Shown in pieces: positions 11,303 through 24,504 of a stretch of 64,000 nucleotides of DNA. Position numbers and translations under genes: made by a program. The notes below the pieces were generated by a model. That model made no database searches, had not been told where the DNA came from, and saw only the letters and a list, made by a program, of their open reading frames with translations. Origin of the DNA: Certhia americana (lineage: Eukaryota > Chordata > Aves > Passeriformes > Certhiidae); assembly GCA_018697195.1 (NCBI GenBank), contig CM031864.1, positions 26,818,944 to 26,882,943 of the forward strand, written 5' to 3'. The number at the start of each line of letters is the position of its first letter. Position 1 is the stretch's first letter.

Positions 11303-11983
11303 AGTTTTGAAGCTATTAAACTGAAGGGTTGCTTATTAGCCAGAAGAAAACAGTGATTGAAGTTAGAAATTAGTGAGAAATGCCACTGACATCAAGATTC
11401 AGGGACCACAACAAAACTCTCAGAGACAGAAACTTCTTTTAGTCAGGAGAGTGGGACTGGAATCAGAAAAATTACCAAGAAAAGAAACAATTTAAGGATG
11501 GCTTTGCTAAATGAGAGTTTCATATTACAACTTTGGCAGATTTTCCATTAAAATATCATGGTTAATTATATCATCTGTATTTTTATTCCATAGCCTCCTC
11601 TTTGTGAGCTACTCTGTTAAAAGTCCTGGAGAATATTCCTCATCCATTTGGTGATGGGGGGAATCAAAGGAATTTTAAATATGTGACAAAGCACACTAAA
11701 ATAAGATGAGCTGGATACTGCAGAATATAAATTAAATTTGGGGGCAAAGAGCTGAAGCAACATCTCATATGTCCCTCAAGATGTTTTGCTGATACTTTTT
11801 GGAAAAATTATTTAATATTCAGTATGTAGGTTGAAGGATAATGGTTTAGAAACTATCTGTCTGCCTGTCTGTCATGTTTTCAGCTTCTGCTTTCTTTTTC
11901 ATGCCAATTCTTTGGGTTGAGACATGTTTCCTTACCTCAAACACAATTTAAGCTCAAAAATAACAGCAGAGGACAATTTATTT

Positions 11984-12062
11984 CATAGAATCAGAGTGGC
12001 TTGGGTTGGAAGGGACCTTTAGGTCATTCAGGTCCAATCCTCTGCCATAAGCAGGGGCAGAT
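11984..12062 (-). mobile_element. CR1 LINE 3'-end fragment
   Basis: The plus strand has 'catagaatcagagtggcttg', 'ggttggaagggacctttagg' and 'cctctgccataagcagggg', the reverse complement of the CR1 terminus. About 80 bases survive. Confidence 0.88.
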
Positions 12063-14629
12063 ATTTAGGAGATGTAACAGCAGCAATATTTATGACCCCT
12101 AGAATAGCAAATGTTTTAGGTTAGGTTGCTTTATTAGGAAAACATAGAATATTTTACCTAAACTACATTAATGCTAAGCAATCAGCAACAGCGTAATTAC
12201 GTAAACAAAAAGTCTGCCTTCTTCATCTGCAAATAATCAAGTACTATTCTTATTAATTATGGTTCATTCAAGTTACATATTTTGCCAAGGAAAGCCTGGG
12301 ACAATTTATAGGTGGGTCATTACAGGTTGTTTTATGAAACCTAGGAAAATTATCTTTATTTAATGAAAATCCCACCTTTATTGTAAATTTGGCTGACTGG
12401 TGATCTAGTCAAATATCTAATCACTGTGTGTTTCCTGTGCAAAGTGCCCCAAAAACAATGGAAAATTTACTCTGAGGATATCACTTAGAAGAAATCATGC
12501 AATTTCTATCAACTTGATCCTGAGGTGAGGTTTACAGTTGTCTCTGTAACACAGCAATCCAATGACAAGGAGGAAGAAAATATGGATTATGTCCTGCTTC
12601 TTTCTTTATTTTCTCAATCACTGACTCAGGTATGAATTTAGTATTCAGTAAATATTCAGGGAGAAGTTTAACTGGGATGAGGAGATAATGTTATGCACAT
12701 GAGTGCAATCACAAGAGGAGTTCTCAGATGTTTTTGGCACAGCCACCTCCATTACATCTTTACATTACAGGCTGTTAAAAGATCAGGCTGCTCCAAACAG
12801 GATAATTCAAACATCTGATGGCAGCAATGTGTGCAAAATACAAAATTATTGGTGTTCAGGAGAATGGGGATGGGTATCTCTCTGTTAAACAGGGGCTCCA
12901 GGGACCTTCTTGGCTGCCAGTTGTAGCAGGATATTGCACATCTGAGAGGGGAGAAAGTGGGAATGAAGAACAGGGAGAAACTGCCTGGTACGTAAATGTA
13001 AAATGTGATGGATAACTGGCTGAGCATAAGTTCCAAGCACAAGACTTCAGTCAGTTTTGTTCTTGGAGTCCACACAGGATAACAGGAAGAGCAGGACTGA
13101 GATCATAATTTTGGGTACATGAACTGTGTCCTTAGCTCTCTGGTCTTTACAATTCAAAAATGGAGTTGAAAAATCACCTGAAATAGCATTTCTGGAAAAT
13201 GTGCCAGAAAAAAATCCCTGGGAAAGTCTGACTAATTCAAGAGAAAACAAAGAGGTTTAATGTACATATCCCTCCAAGAGAAACTGATGATGGGGAGAAG
13301 AACCTCTTGTCAGTACAGTCATGAGCAAAGTGTAGGGGATGAAGACAAGCAAAATGAACCAGACAAAGCTGTCGGGCACAGTGGAATATCCCAGAGATTC
13401 ATTCTTGAGCAGTGATAGTTGGGTAGAAAGGAGCAGAGAACTGAAAATGTGCTTTGGAAAGAGTTTGCAGCTCAAAGGAGATGTCACATGGCAGAATCTC
13501 AGCGTATGCAACTATTCAAGAATCAAATTCCAAGAGTTTTTTGGTGCCTGAAGGTGATATTTATTGATGTGAACCTATTTAGCCAAAACCTTGCTTAATA
13601 CTTTGAAAATAAAGGTGAGTTAACCACTCGTTGTGTTTCCTGGTTTAATACTTCTTTAATGACCTTCCCAGCTTATAGACAGACCTGCAAACCCAACAGC
13701 AGCACACAACAGACACAGAGAACATTCACATCTTCCAGCTCTGCGCAGATTAGATTCAATAAATTACTCTTCTTTTCTTTTCCAAAATCTCAAGTATCTT
13801 TTAATTCTACAAACCCAGATCATAATGGATGTTTCGTTAATGCTTTGATTAAATAAAACTTTTTAAGATAGTACCAGCCAAAGTTAAATTAAAGAGGTGA
13901 GACACCCTGAATAAACCAGCTTTAATATTTTAGAGATTCCTGCCTTTAGGCACATTTGATTTGCAGTCCCTTCATGTGGTTCTTGAAAGATCAGCCAATC
14001 CACCACAGTTTCTGTAACTCAGAGTACATATTTATAGAGTTTTTTTCTCCTAAGATTTTAAACATTCTGAGAATGCTTAACAAGAAATAGGCAAGTGTAC
14101 TCAGAGAGTTTGAAAGAATAAATTCAAAATTCTTATTTTTTAACCAAACACTCTAGATGAATTTGGAGCAAATTTTAATAAAAATTGCCCAAAATTTGAG
14201 GAATCTGTTGTTATTCTGTAAAAAACCACCGAATTACTGAATTGTTTCAGAGTCCATATGTTGCCTGGGTAATTCTCATAAAATTAAGAAATTAAATTAT
14301 AACCATTTGCCCTGTTTTATTTAATGGAGAGAGGAATTAGAAATAAATTCAGAGTGTAGTACTTAATAAAATATGACATTCACCTAACCTGAAATCCTTT
14401 CCTGCAGTAAAACTGGTATATAAATAGACATTTTATAAATAAGAATGTTCCAATATGATTTTCAAATAATTTCATAATAATCATCCTGGGACATAGCTGC
14501 TCTGGTTTCCTATTCCTTTTATCCTTTAATTATGTTAAAATAAAGCAGTAGGTGCAAAGAAAGGAAACATAATCAGACAGATTCTTTTATGTGAAGGACC
14601 GGCTCTGCACAGGGTGGGATTGTTGATAT
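12063..14629. other. Unique DNA, nothing recognised
   Basis: Frames up to 107 aa (minus, 12752-13075) overlap plus-strand frames and carry no known motif. No repeat family identified. The sequence is AT-rich throughout 13850-14560. Confidence 0.5.
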
Positions 14630-14713
14630 GTCCTGGGCAGGGCCAGGGGTTGGACTGGAAGATCCCTGTGGGTCCCTTCCAGCTCAGGATATTCCATGAT
14701 TCTGTGAATCTGA
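14630..14713 (+). mobile_element. CR1 LINE 3'-end fragment (alternative subfamily)
   Basis: Plus strand: 'cctgggcagggccaggggtt', 'ggactggaagatccctgtgg', 'gtcccttccagctcaggata' and 'ttccatgattctgtg'. The 'tgtgggtcccttccaRctcaggatatt' form separates this subfamily from copies ending in 'caacccaaacc'. A second member lies at 27375-27452. Confidence 0.85.
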
Positions 14714-15797
14714 CTACTTATACCCAAGCTACCTTTTTGATTCTGCTGATTTTTATGGTTCTGAGATTTAAAAAAGTGATGATTTTAAAGATGCAAATTA
14801 TTTTTTAGTTTTAACTCCAGTATTTTTAATTAAACAGTTGCTTCTAAATTGTCTTAGTTGTTTTCCTTTAAGTTTATATGGCAAAAGTATTTTTAAAAAT
14901 TTTCCAGCCTCTCTGATTTTCCTGTGAGTGAAAGTGATGTTCATGTTAGTGTTTTCTATTTAAACAGCAGATGCCATGCCTCCTAAAAAACCTCTGAACC
15001 CATTTCTTCATCCCTGGAGTGGAACACAACTGCCCTTAAACATTTTTCAGTCAAACCAGAAACAGAGTTTATGCAGGAACTTATTAATCATGTGCTGCAT
15101 CACATCTGTGGAGGGGACTTCAGAGGGCAAATTTTTAATTGCTGGAATTGGAACTTAGCCAGGACACAAGGTTAATAAGCTAATTCCTCCAAGGGGTATT
15201 AAACTATTGTGCCCCATCAATACTCGGGCTTTGCATTCTATCTGAAAGATGACCCCCAGGAGCAAGAGAAATTTCTAAGTGCTGCCTGACACCTCTTTCA
15301 GAAGGAGAGCTTTGCAATGACATTGACAGAGGGAATTGTCCAGGTAACCAGCACAAGTGACCTTCCTCAGAAGTTCGGTAGGATTGATTGCCTTGCACAC
15401 ACCATTCTCGCCTATCAGTGCTTATCATGGAATTGTTTATTTCTTGAAATAACATTTCAAATAAGTGGACAAGCCTTTGTAACCTGCCTTCTTTGTTCCA
15501 TTGATACTGTACATTTGTTTTTCTAATCAAGCTGTAGCAATCACAACTGTGGATGTTTTGCTCCTTCCCTTTTATTTCTGATGATCTTCTGCAGTAGAAA
15601 ATTCTATATAATGATAGTGGAGCTTTCTTAAAACTCTCTCCTGATTTCTACTTCCTAAGTAAATTCTTTCACCACTTTCATACCATCATTTTACTAACTT
15701 CAAAGCATGCCATATGCACGTAGACTGAGAATTAAATCTTACTGCAAAGCAGTAAGAAGAATGACAGAGAGAGACTCTACCTTTTCCCTTTCCCAAC
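14714..15797. other. Unique DNA, nothing recognised
   Basis: A 108-aa minus frame (15204-15530) and a 69-aa plus frame overlap here; neither resembles a known protein. The stretch 15200-15420 is slightly more GC-rich than its surroundings. Confidence 0.5.
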
Positions 15798-15852
15798 AGT
15801 GGTGGTGGAGTCACCATCCCTGGAAGTATTCAAAAACAACTGGATGTTTACA
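15798..15852 (+). mobile_element. CR1 LINE fragment
   Basis: 'gtggtggtggagtcaccatc', 'cctggaagtattcaaaaaca' and 'actggatgt' match the central CR1 tail in plus orientation. The copy ends without the CR1 terminus and is followed within about 15 bases by an LTR fragment in the same orientation. Confidence 0.8.
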
Positions 15853-15867
15853 GATTACTGGTCAGTG

Positions 15868-16020
15868 TATCTACTGATGGGAAGCAGGAAATTAATTCCT
15901 TATTTTGCTTGGCTTGCGTGTTTTTGATTTAGCTATGAAACTTTCTTTATCTCAACCCAGGAGTTTTTCCCCACCCTGCTGGGGAAAGTAAGTGAGGCTT
16001 TGTGGGGCTGAGCTTAACCC
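15868..16020 (+). mobile_element. 3' fragment of an avian ERVL-type LTR
   Basis: Reads 'atgggaagcaggaaattaat', 'tccttattttgcttggcttg', 'ctatgaaactttctttatct', 'caacccaggagtttttcccc', then a decayed 'gtaagtgaggctttgtggggctgagcttaaccc'-like end. It is the R/U5 part of the family whose 5' end is at 8571-8692. The U3 part is missing here, so neither copy is complete. Confidence 0.75.
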
Positions 16021-17309
16021 AGAGCTGTAGATAGCTGAGAGAATCTCTCATGGCAGCTCAGTCATCAAAGGCAAGGCAGATCTGCTACCTGCATTCCTCT
16101 GGTTCCTCAAGGAAAGCAGTGCAGGACAGACATGGATCCATCTGCCCTGAATATTTCAGCAGCGTAAATAGGTTTATCCAAAGCTGGGTAGAATTCCAGC
16201 ATGCAAAATGATGTAATGCTACCTTCCTGAGATTTATGTAGAATTGCAAATCATTGATTCAGGGATAAAACTCACTGAAATGAGGAAGCAGCAGCAGCTC
16301 CCATCCTCATATAAGACTGGGAGGCAATCACTGAGCTGCTCCTTTGACTTTAGGTGGGTAATTTGAGAAACATATTAACAATTCAGTAACTGAATTGTTC
16401 CTCAGAGTGCCCCATTCTGCCAGTAGGAACTGCAAAGAAAAATTTGCCTTCTTGCTCATCTCCTTCACTGGATTGTGTTCCATTTGCTGTCCCAAAGGTC
16501 GTCTATATCCTGTGCTGTGGAGTCTGACCATAAACACCATTCCAACCTGCTTCTGGACAGCCCATATAGCTAAACTTCCTTCTTTCCTCAAATTTTCTGA
16601 CCTAGAAGTTATAAAAGTTTCGGTTTGGTTTGGGGACTAATGTAGTGCAAGCTGTGAGGACAAAAGTTTTCATTAGGAAAACGTAATTAAGAATTTTATG
16701 TTACTTTTATTCCAAGTTCAGACTATGGAAACATCTGGAGAGTGGATTAATTGAAGGAGTTGAGCACAGTCATAGAACATTTTTTTATAAAGTCAATTAT
16801 TTTTGTCCACCTAGATCATAATTACTTGGTTCTTTCTTTGTCTATTGGGGCAAATAAAATTATGCAGATTTTCCAGAATCCTAGTTTTGCTTTTCTTCTT
16901 CCGATTTGTCAGTGACTACTGGAAAACAGAAAACTGTGAAATGAAATATGGGTCTTGATAAAAAACACATGTAAACAATATGCTAAATAGTAATGAAAAA
17001 ATATTTATTAATTGTGCTCTAGTTAATAGTAGTAAAAAGAAACTCTTCCTAGGTATGCGTTTACAAGCATTTTTCATTACAGTGTTAGCAGTTTCTCTAA
17101 AAATCCTAAAATTAAAAAATGCATTAAAAATTTAAATTTTTAAACTTAAAATACCTATGTGTTTCTGGGTAGGAGAGGATCCTATTTATAGTGAGAAATG
17201 GTAAAAACACTGTACCTATAATCTAAAGTACAATAACAGAGAAACAAATTCTTACAACTCTCTTTCATGTGAACTTATGGCTGTGCCCCCAAGACTGGCA
17301 CTGGATTGC
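16021..17309. other. Unique AT-rich DNA, nothing recognised
   Basis: An 87-aa minus frame (16328-16591) and an 81-aa plus frame overlap on opposite strands and resemble nothing known. GATTGC at 17304-17309 is the left TSD of the next LTR. Confidence 0.5.
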
Positions 17310-17644
17310 TGTAGATTCTCCTGTTCCTCCACCCCCCCACAAGATGCCAGCTCAGATTTAGGGGGAGTATTGGAAGAGGGGAACTACAAAATAGGGTAGA
17401 GAGAGTTACAAAAGAGGCCCCCTTACCCCAGGATGTATTCCAAGGCCTTTATTCCATGAAGGAGATCCGGAGGCAAGAGAGGGTCACATGGGGGAAGAGG
17501 GGATTTTATCACCTTTGGGGTTGGAGTCAAGTTACCTGGCCAATGGCCATAGGTCAGGAGAAAAGGCGGCAGGTAACCCAGGCCAGGTTACAGTTTCTGG
17601 GGGAGGGGCTTTGGGGGGAGAACATTCCCAAAAGGGATACAACA
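17310..17644 (-). mobile_element. Solo LTR, ERVK-like, perfect 6-bp TSD
   Basis: 335 bp starting TG and ending CA, flanked by identical GATTGC (17304-17309 and 17645-17650). Signals place it on the minus strand: start TGTTGTATCC at the right end, a symmetrical CCAAT element (GGCCAATGGCC, 17538-17548), a TATA-like GATAAAAT (plus-strand ATTTTATC, 17503-17510) and a poly(A) signal (plus-strand TTTATT, 17448-17453) about 55 bp further on. The terminus resembles the LTR at 4384-5053 (TGTTGTRKCC) but the bodies differ. No internal retroviral sequence is present. Two 72-aa frames in it are chance. Confidence 0.88.
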
Positions 17645-20600
17645 GATTGCTTCCCCTACTTTCCATCTGTGTGACACTCACATGTGCTAGGGGAAGTCCA
17701 TGTTAAGACTTCTTGCAGAGATAAAACTGTTAAGGGACAGTGAAAATCATTTCATATTCCCAATAACCAAAGCACAGGAAAATGAATAGCAGCAGCTACC
17801 AACACTTCATTCACATAATGATCTGACTAATATGTGCCAGCTCTGACAGGATGAGGAATTTCCTGTTCATCCTGTTCATTAGTGTAAAGCTGACGGTAAA
17901 TCTTAATTGCAATTTGTTAAGTAATGTAGGTATGTATCTCAATAAAAACAAGTTGCAGGCTGTTATCTTGCTTCAGTGGTAGTCCCTGATGTTTTTTGTC
18001 TTCTAGATACCTGTATTTCTTTGGGATCCATGTATTCAGAAGATCATAGATTATGGCATTTGTTGTTGGAGGCCACACAGAATTCTGTGTATCTGTAGCT
18101 TCAACGTGTACACAAACCTTAATGTTCTATACTGTCATTTTTGCTCTCTGGTGGATTATAAAAATCAGTTAAAATTGGAACAAAGGAATTAATTCAGTAT
18201 TCTGTGCACTGAGGAGCAGGTGGGAGCACTGACATTAATTACAACAAGACTTAGTGTCTCCAGTCCTTGCTCTGTCCTTGCTCTGCACACAGAGCTCCAA
18301 GTGCAGTCTTGGGCTCCTACAGGGGATAAAACCAGGGTCCATGTTCCTCAAAAAACCAAGATTTTCACCATTTATTTCTTTCCCTGGTTGCAATAAGGGC
18401 ATGTCTGCATTGACCAAGTCATGCCAAGGTGAATTCTTTGTCCATATTTAATGCTGATCTGTTTACTGACACTTTTTAAGTCGTGCCAATAGGCAGTCAA
18501 ACTTTTGTGACTGCAGTACCTATGAGAGAAAACAAAGCTGAAAGATCTGCTGTGTCCTGCTGTTTTGATTAGCATGAATATTAAACCTAAATTAGGACTC
18601 CAATGGAGAAATTCTGAAACTAAGAGAGAAGTGTCATAATTTAAGATAAGAACTGCTATTCCTAAGAGACCAAATCTATTTCTTCCTATGAAAGGGTGGA
18701 AAATGTTTGACTAATAAGAATTAGTTGTAGCAATTGAGGGTTCTTTTCTGGAGAGGTGAGGGGTTTTCTTGATTTTTATCTTTTAAGAAAGACCTCTGAT
18801 AATCATCTGTTCAAACCACCTGCTCTGAACCAGAACCAGCTTCAACATTAGATCAGGTTCCTCAGAGTGATACCCAGCTGAGTTTTTAATAAACTCTGTT
18901 GAATTTTGAATATTAACTAATAATTCTTTTTCTAATTTGCTAGAGGTAATTTGTAAGACTAAAATTAAGAGATCCCAAGACCTAGTCCTAATCACATTGA
19001 AGTCAACTGGATGCTTCCTGATTAACAGAGGTTTGATTTATTCTTGCCCAGGTTTTCTGCAGACAAAAATAGGGATAAGATGAAAGGAAATCCACCAACA
19101 AATCTCTTAACACCACTCATCATATCTTTGATTGGATCAGGGGCCTACCTGGTTTATAAGCAGCATCAGAACTGGGATATGGCACCTATCAATTAAATAA
19201 TTTTCCTGTGCAAATCCACCTCCTGTGCCTCACTTATATTTTTCAATTTCATCACTGAAGCTCTAAAAAGTACAAAATGAAGGTGATCTGGCCAGATCTT
19301 ACAATTCTTTTGTATTGCATTTCTAGTCTTCTGTGGAGATTGTAGCTTTGTGCAGAACAATTTTGGAAATAGATCACCTGTGGAAAAGAACACCCCAGTT
19401 TGAACGTTACTGGGGAAGGATATAGATTTCTGGAAAGCTAAAAATACGTCAGATGACCTTTGTTATTATTTTTCCCTACTGGTTTTCAATGACAAAACAC
19501 TGACAGTTCTTGGGGGTGACAGGGGTTCCACCTGAGGTTGGTAACACCACTTGGAATGAAATTAAACATTTGTCTACATTCATGTGAAATTTTTTGGAGA
19601 AAGAAAATGGGTTGGATTTTGAGTTACCTGGGTTTAGTAAAGTTTGTTTTTTTAAATTTGGTTATGATTTGCTTAAATTTTGAGATCATAAATATCCCCT
19701 TTCATGATTTGTATGAAGAGTTTAATGAAAAATGTAGTGTGTATGGATTGTTATGACATTTTTGATCACAATTGATACCAGCAGCCTGTTTTCATCACCT
19801 TTTTTATTTTTTTAAATAATAATAATAAAGAGGGATAATATCTGTCTTGAATAACTGTCAGTGCAAACAGCTGACAGTAAGAAATGTGAAATGATCTCAG
19901 CTTCTTAGAAAATGAAGAAGAAAGGAACCAAAAACTATTTACAGTCACAGAGAAAGTTCATTGTTATGCTGAGACTTCCTGATCTCAAGACATCTGGGGT
20001 GTAAACAACAGAATATAAAACCTCCTGTTAGGAAAAGGCCAGGAGGCTCTGCTGAGGGAAGGCATGGAAATATCTCAGTTACTAAACCTGTCTTTTAAAG
20101 GCTCTTTTATTCTGTGACCACTCCTGTTGGGAGTGCCAATTGCTCATTCCCGCTTGGGCAGATCCTGTGATCCAGCCCCACCCAGCGCCTTAGTGTGCAT
20201 TCATCAGCTCTCAGGTGTGCCCTCCGTGCATCCAAGCATCATTCCCACCTGACTGGCAGCGGGAGGGGGTGATGGGAATGTCCAAACAGGAAAGGAAGGG
20301 CAGAGAGAGAAAACAGTGCATGGAAAAGATGCTCAGGTGCAAAGGAAGAGGAGAAATGGGAAACGGCAGAAAAGTGATGCATCAGAAGTATCAGGAGGGA
20401 AAACCTTTATTAAATAACTCCACTGAGCAGAATCTGAGACTTACCAAAGCAGCATGTGAAGGTTAGCACTGAAATGCTTCTTTTGAATATAATAATGCAA
20501 ATATAATCAACAATGAATACATAAAAATGACAGTGAAAGATCTGCAGCTTGGGAGGATTGTTGCTGAATTTGAGGTATTTGTACCTTTGTGTAGCAGCCA

Positions 20601-22179
20601 CCTGAAATGTTAAGTGCTGTTTGGAAGATGAAAGGCAGATGATAGCTTAAAGAGGAAATATGCACTGGGAACACCGTGAGAAGCAACAACAAAAGGAGAT
20701 TACTCTTTTCAAGTTTTTAAGGTAAACTGACTGGTATAATAGCAAAACTGATAGCAAAAGTTCAAGAAAAAAATTTTGAAATTAATTTTTTCTATAACAG
20801 AAGTTGTGAATTCACAGGCATCACTTTATATCATTTTCTAATACTCTTACAGTCCTCACCCTTTGGTTTTGCTTTATAGACCTTTCAGCAAGTAATGCAA
20901 AAAACTACACTGGTGACAAAAACTAGATAAGGTTTCTTTTAAAGCCACTGTTCTGTATGAACACTGTTCTTTATGCATTTTTAACCTTCTGAAATATGAC
21001 TAATGGCATCTCAGTGTTCTCAAATTACATGTTATGGATAACAGGACAATAATATTTTATTCTTTCCTTATATAACTCTCATTATTTTAAGATATTTTAA
21101 GATATTTTTTCTTGATTTTTTAACCAATTTTAAGAATAATTATTTTTATAACATACTGAGTAAAATACAATTAAATTTAAAATAATCCTAGAAAATTGCA
21201 TTACCTAGTGGATGGAAAGAAAGCATGAAGTGATCTTAAGGTACAGAAAGGGATTATTTTTTGTGAAACACCAAATCAAAACAACATTTCCAGTGTCACA
21301 AATGGAAGCAGCAATGTTAGAAATAATTAGAAATAATTACTGGGAGTCATCAAGAAGGTATTCAGCTCTCCCGCCAAATTTTATTAGAAGGGGAATAGGG
21401 AGTGGTAGTAAGTCAGAGAGGAGCTAATGGACTTTGTTTGGATTTATCATAATGAAATGGGCAGAAATAATCTATCAGATTTTTGGGCTTGAGTCTGGGT
21501 TCTTTGCACTTTCCTTCCATGATCGTGCCATGAAATCTCTCTATGCAGAGCACTGTGATGAAGGTAGATGCCAGAAATCTTATTTTCCTGCTACAATCAA
21601 ATACCAGTTTGGCAAACCTTCACTATTATTATTTCATTTTTTATGCAGAAAGCTGTAAGAACAGGTACTAAGAGAATAGGGATGGTTTCTTTAGCCTTCA
21701 TCTAATGATCTCTTTCTTTGAATAAGTTGTAACCTCGGTGAAGAAAAATTTTTCAAATATTCATAATATACAAAAGTTTTCTGATCAATGTATTTTTTAT
21801 TAATAACCTAACACAGTCAATGTAAATTGTATTAATTCCCTGGATAAGAAATTCTGAACTTCAAAGATATTACTTCTTTTTTCTCCAGGCATTGATTTCC
21901 ATTTCTTTTATACTCAGTCTAATATTATTCATGCCAGTGTGACAGTTCCATGTTCAGTAGGAACAAATTAGACTTTTAAGAGTTTGCCCTATAATATTTT
22001 CATTTGAGAAGATTTTTATTGGATCCCTTTATTGCTAATGACATTTTTTCATTTAAAACACTTCTGTAGTTGTATAACGATGGTGGACAAATGCTTTTTT
22101 CTTCCTTTCCTCTGGCTCTTGCTCCAGAGGAAAGTATCTGGTTTTGTCCCAAAAAGAGGCAGATTTCAGATAAATTCTG
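17645..22179. other. Long unique stretch, nothing recognised
   Basis: About 4.5 kb without a CR1 or LTR match that I can see. Slightly GC-richer sequence at 20120-20350 has no conserved frame. The largest frames are 83 aa (20215-20466, plus) and a 149-aa minus frame beginning further on; none has a recognisable motif. Confidence 0.45.
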
Positions 22180-22240
22180 GGATTGCCCCATCCCTGGAAG
22201 TGTCCAAGGGCAAGTTGGAGATAGATATATATATATATTC
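22180..22240 (+). mobile_element. Short CR1 fragment followed by (TA)n
   Basis: 'gattgccccatccctggaag' and 'tgtccaagggcaagttggag' match the middle of the CR1 tail in plus orientation; a (TA)n run follows at 22225-22239. Only about 40 bases of CR1 are present. Confidence 0.7.
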
Positions 22241-23526
22241 TCTGAAACAAGAAGTTCATAAGACATGGACAAAGACAGCAGAAAAAGGACAGTAAACTTA
22301 AAGTACATTCCCTGAAGGAAGACTCTTTGTGAAAATGCAATTTCCTTTATTGTTTTTAAGGTGCTGAAATTTAAGATGTAATAAAACATGAATACCAATT
22401 TGGAAACATTAGTTGCTCCTGGCAACCTTGAGAATGCATTATGCTTCATTTTTCCTCTCCATCATCTCTGCAGAGGCTGAGCTAGGGAATGAGTAACAAC
22501 ACGTGCTTGCTGAACCAATATACAAATCTGACCTCCTTTTCCCCTTCTCAGGGACAATAAATTATCATTAAAATTATGGCTGTAGGTATGATACTCTCAA
22601 GCAGTGCATCTCAGCTCAGGAAGAAATTCACCCTCATGCCACCATTTGACATTATAAAGCAGTGCATTTCAGTCCCAAAGCAGCTGAGTGGATTTCCCAG
22701 AGGACAGCTCTGTTTGCATTTTGAAAGGCTGGCATAAAGATTATGAAATTAATAAAATATTTTTAACATAAATCAGCATTTGTTTAAGGAAAACCCAGAT
22801 TACCTTGTGCAGAAAGAAGAAAAGCAAGCAAGATGGAAAGAGAAGGTGAGAAATTATTCTTGAGCTGAGAGGGTGTCAAAATTACTTTTTAAACTAGACT
22901 TGAAAAGTTCACTTCATTTTTTTTAATACAGCTAATTTTTCCTCTAACACCACTCAGAGCTGCTGCTGCTGAAGAGTCAAGATATGTGGATGTCTGTAAA
23001 TTTCAAGAAACACTTGTCAAGCCCCACTGCAACATCCAGTCATCAATTTAATTTACATTGCATTATTCATTAGACATTCAGAGAGAGCAACAGAGTGTAA
23101 AGAATTGGAAATCTGTATTAGACCTAAATATACCCATCTAAAAATTCACACCTGAGAGATTTCTCAACTGAGAAAAAAAAGAGAGAGGAGTTGTATTGCC
23201 ATTGATTGCTGCGAGTTTCCTATGTCATCCTAAATATATAGGGCGATTTGGGGAAATTTCTCCTCACTCACTGCACCAGAACATCTCCTCTATGCCGTGT
23301 TGAACAGCCCCCTCCTGCTCTGTGAGTTCTGTCCAGGCTGTCATACCTGTGATTGCCTGCCCTTGTGGGAGGTTCAGGCAATGATTGTGGCAGGAAGAGG
23401 TTTGGATTTCAGGGATATCTCTTTAATGACTTTCAGCATGAAAGGCAAAGGCAAAACAGTGGGAAAGCAGAAGATTAAACACAGAGATGTACAAACCCTG
23501 ACAAGGAGCACTTGAGGGACACTCCT
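22241..23526. other. Unique DNA, nothing recognised
   Basis: AT-rich. The 149-aa minus frame (22000-22449) and 95-aa minus frame (22053-22340) overlap in different frames across the CR1 scrap and are rejected as genes. Confidence 0.5.
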
Positions 23527-23850
23527 TCCAGTTCCTGAGGGAACTGACAGGAAACATGGAAAGAGACTGTTTACAAAGGATGGAGTGCCAGGACAAGGGG
23601 GAATGGCTTCCCACTTCCAGAATACAGGGTTAGATGGGTTATTGGGAAGGAAGTGTTCTCTGTGAGGGTGGGGAGGCACAGGGTGCCCAGAGAACCTGTA
23701 ACTGCCCCTGGATCCCTGGAAGCGTCCAAGGCCAGGTTGGATGGGGCTTGGAGCACTCTGACCTAGTGGAAGGTGTCCCTGATGGAACTGGATGATCTTA
23801 AAATCCCTTCCAACCCAAACCAATCTAGAATTCTGTGATCCTATAACCAT
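23527..23850 (+). mobile_element. CR1 LINE, one of the longer 3'-end copies
   Basis: About 325 bases in order: 'gaactgacaggaaacatgga', 'aagagactgtttacaaagga', 'gttagatgggttattgggaa', 'gagggtggggaggcacaggg', 'tgcccagagaacctgtaact', 'gcgtccaaggccaggttgga', 'tagtggaaggtgtccctgat' and the terminal 'cccttccaacccaaacc'. The 175-aa frame on the minus strand (23374-23901) is antisense to this LINE and is not a gene. Confidence 0.93.
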
Positions 23851-24504
23851 GAAAACTAAAGACAGAACACTGATGGATGGGCCAGGGAAGGAACTACTCA
23901 TGCAGGATCTTGGAGGGCTTCGCTCAGAATTTTATCCTTGACTAAAAGAAAGGAAACAAGATCATCATAAGTTCCATGGAAAAAAAGTAAACTTTACAGA
24001 TGTTTCAAGGGGATTGTGGGAAGTGGTAAAACCTCTTATGGGAAAGGGCCAAACAAGGAGGGAAGGAGGCTCTGGGGTGTAAAAAACTTAGAATAAACGA
24101 GAGGAGGGATGGTGAAGGTTTACTCTTGCAAGTAAACTACTTGTGCATGTAAAAATGGCCAAATTTGTGCAAGAAAACATCTGGTTCCTCTTCAGCCATG
24201 TTTGGTGCAGGGGTAGGATCCTGCTGGGAACAGGGAACAGAAATCTGGGGAGATCATGGGTGAACACCTGTTCCCTGAGCCCCATCACGTGGGATGTCCT
24301 GGGGTGCTTTAGACCTGATCAGCTGATCAATAAAGCCAGGCTCAGGCCACTAGGACTGCCCATGTCCAGGTGAGTGGCACTTTCACACGTGGAGCCTGGA
24401 AAGCTGCAATTCATCCCTGTGTTCGTAAACCAGGACTTGTGTCTTTCCTGCCAAGGGAGGAATAAACACACACAGTGCTCTCACCAGTGAGAGACTGGGG
24501 GAAA
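23851..24504. other. Unassigned DNA with two plus-strand AATAAA signals
   Basis: AATAAA occurs at 24329-24334, overlapping the palindrome TGATCAGCTGATCA (24316-24329), and at 24461-24466. The stretch 24200-24420 is more GC-rich than its surroundings and looks like part of an LTR U3/R/U5, but I found no TG...CA edges with a TSD and no TATA box in a fitting place. Left unassigned. Confidence 0.3.

Noticed and set aside
22000..22449. 149-aa minus-strand reading frame
   Set aside because: No motif; overlaps another minus frame, a CR1 scrap and a (TA)n run that encodes a YIYIY stretch.
23374..23901. 175-aa minus-strand reading frame
   Set aside because: It lies antisense to a CR1 tail at 23527-23850. 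CR1 tails commonly give open frames on the reverse strand.
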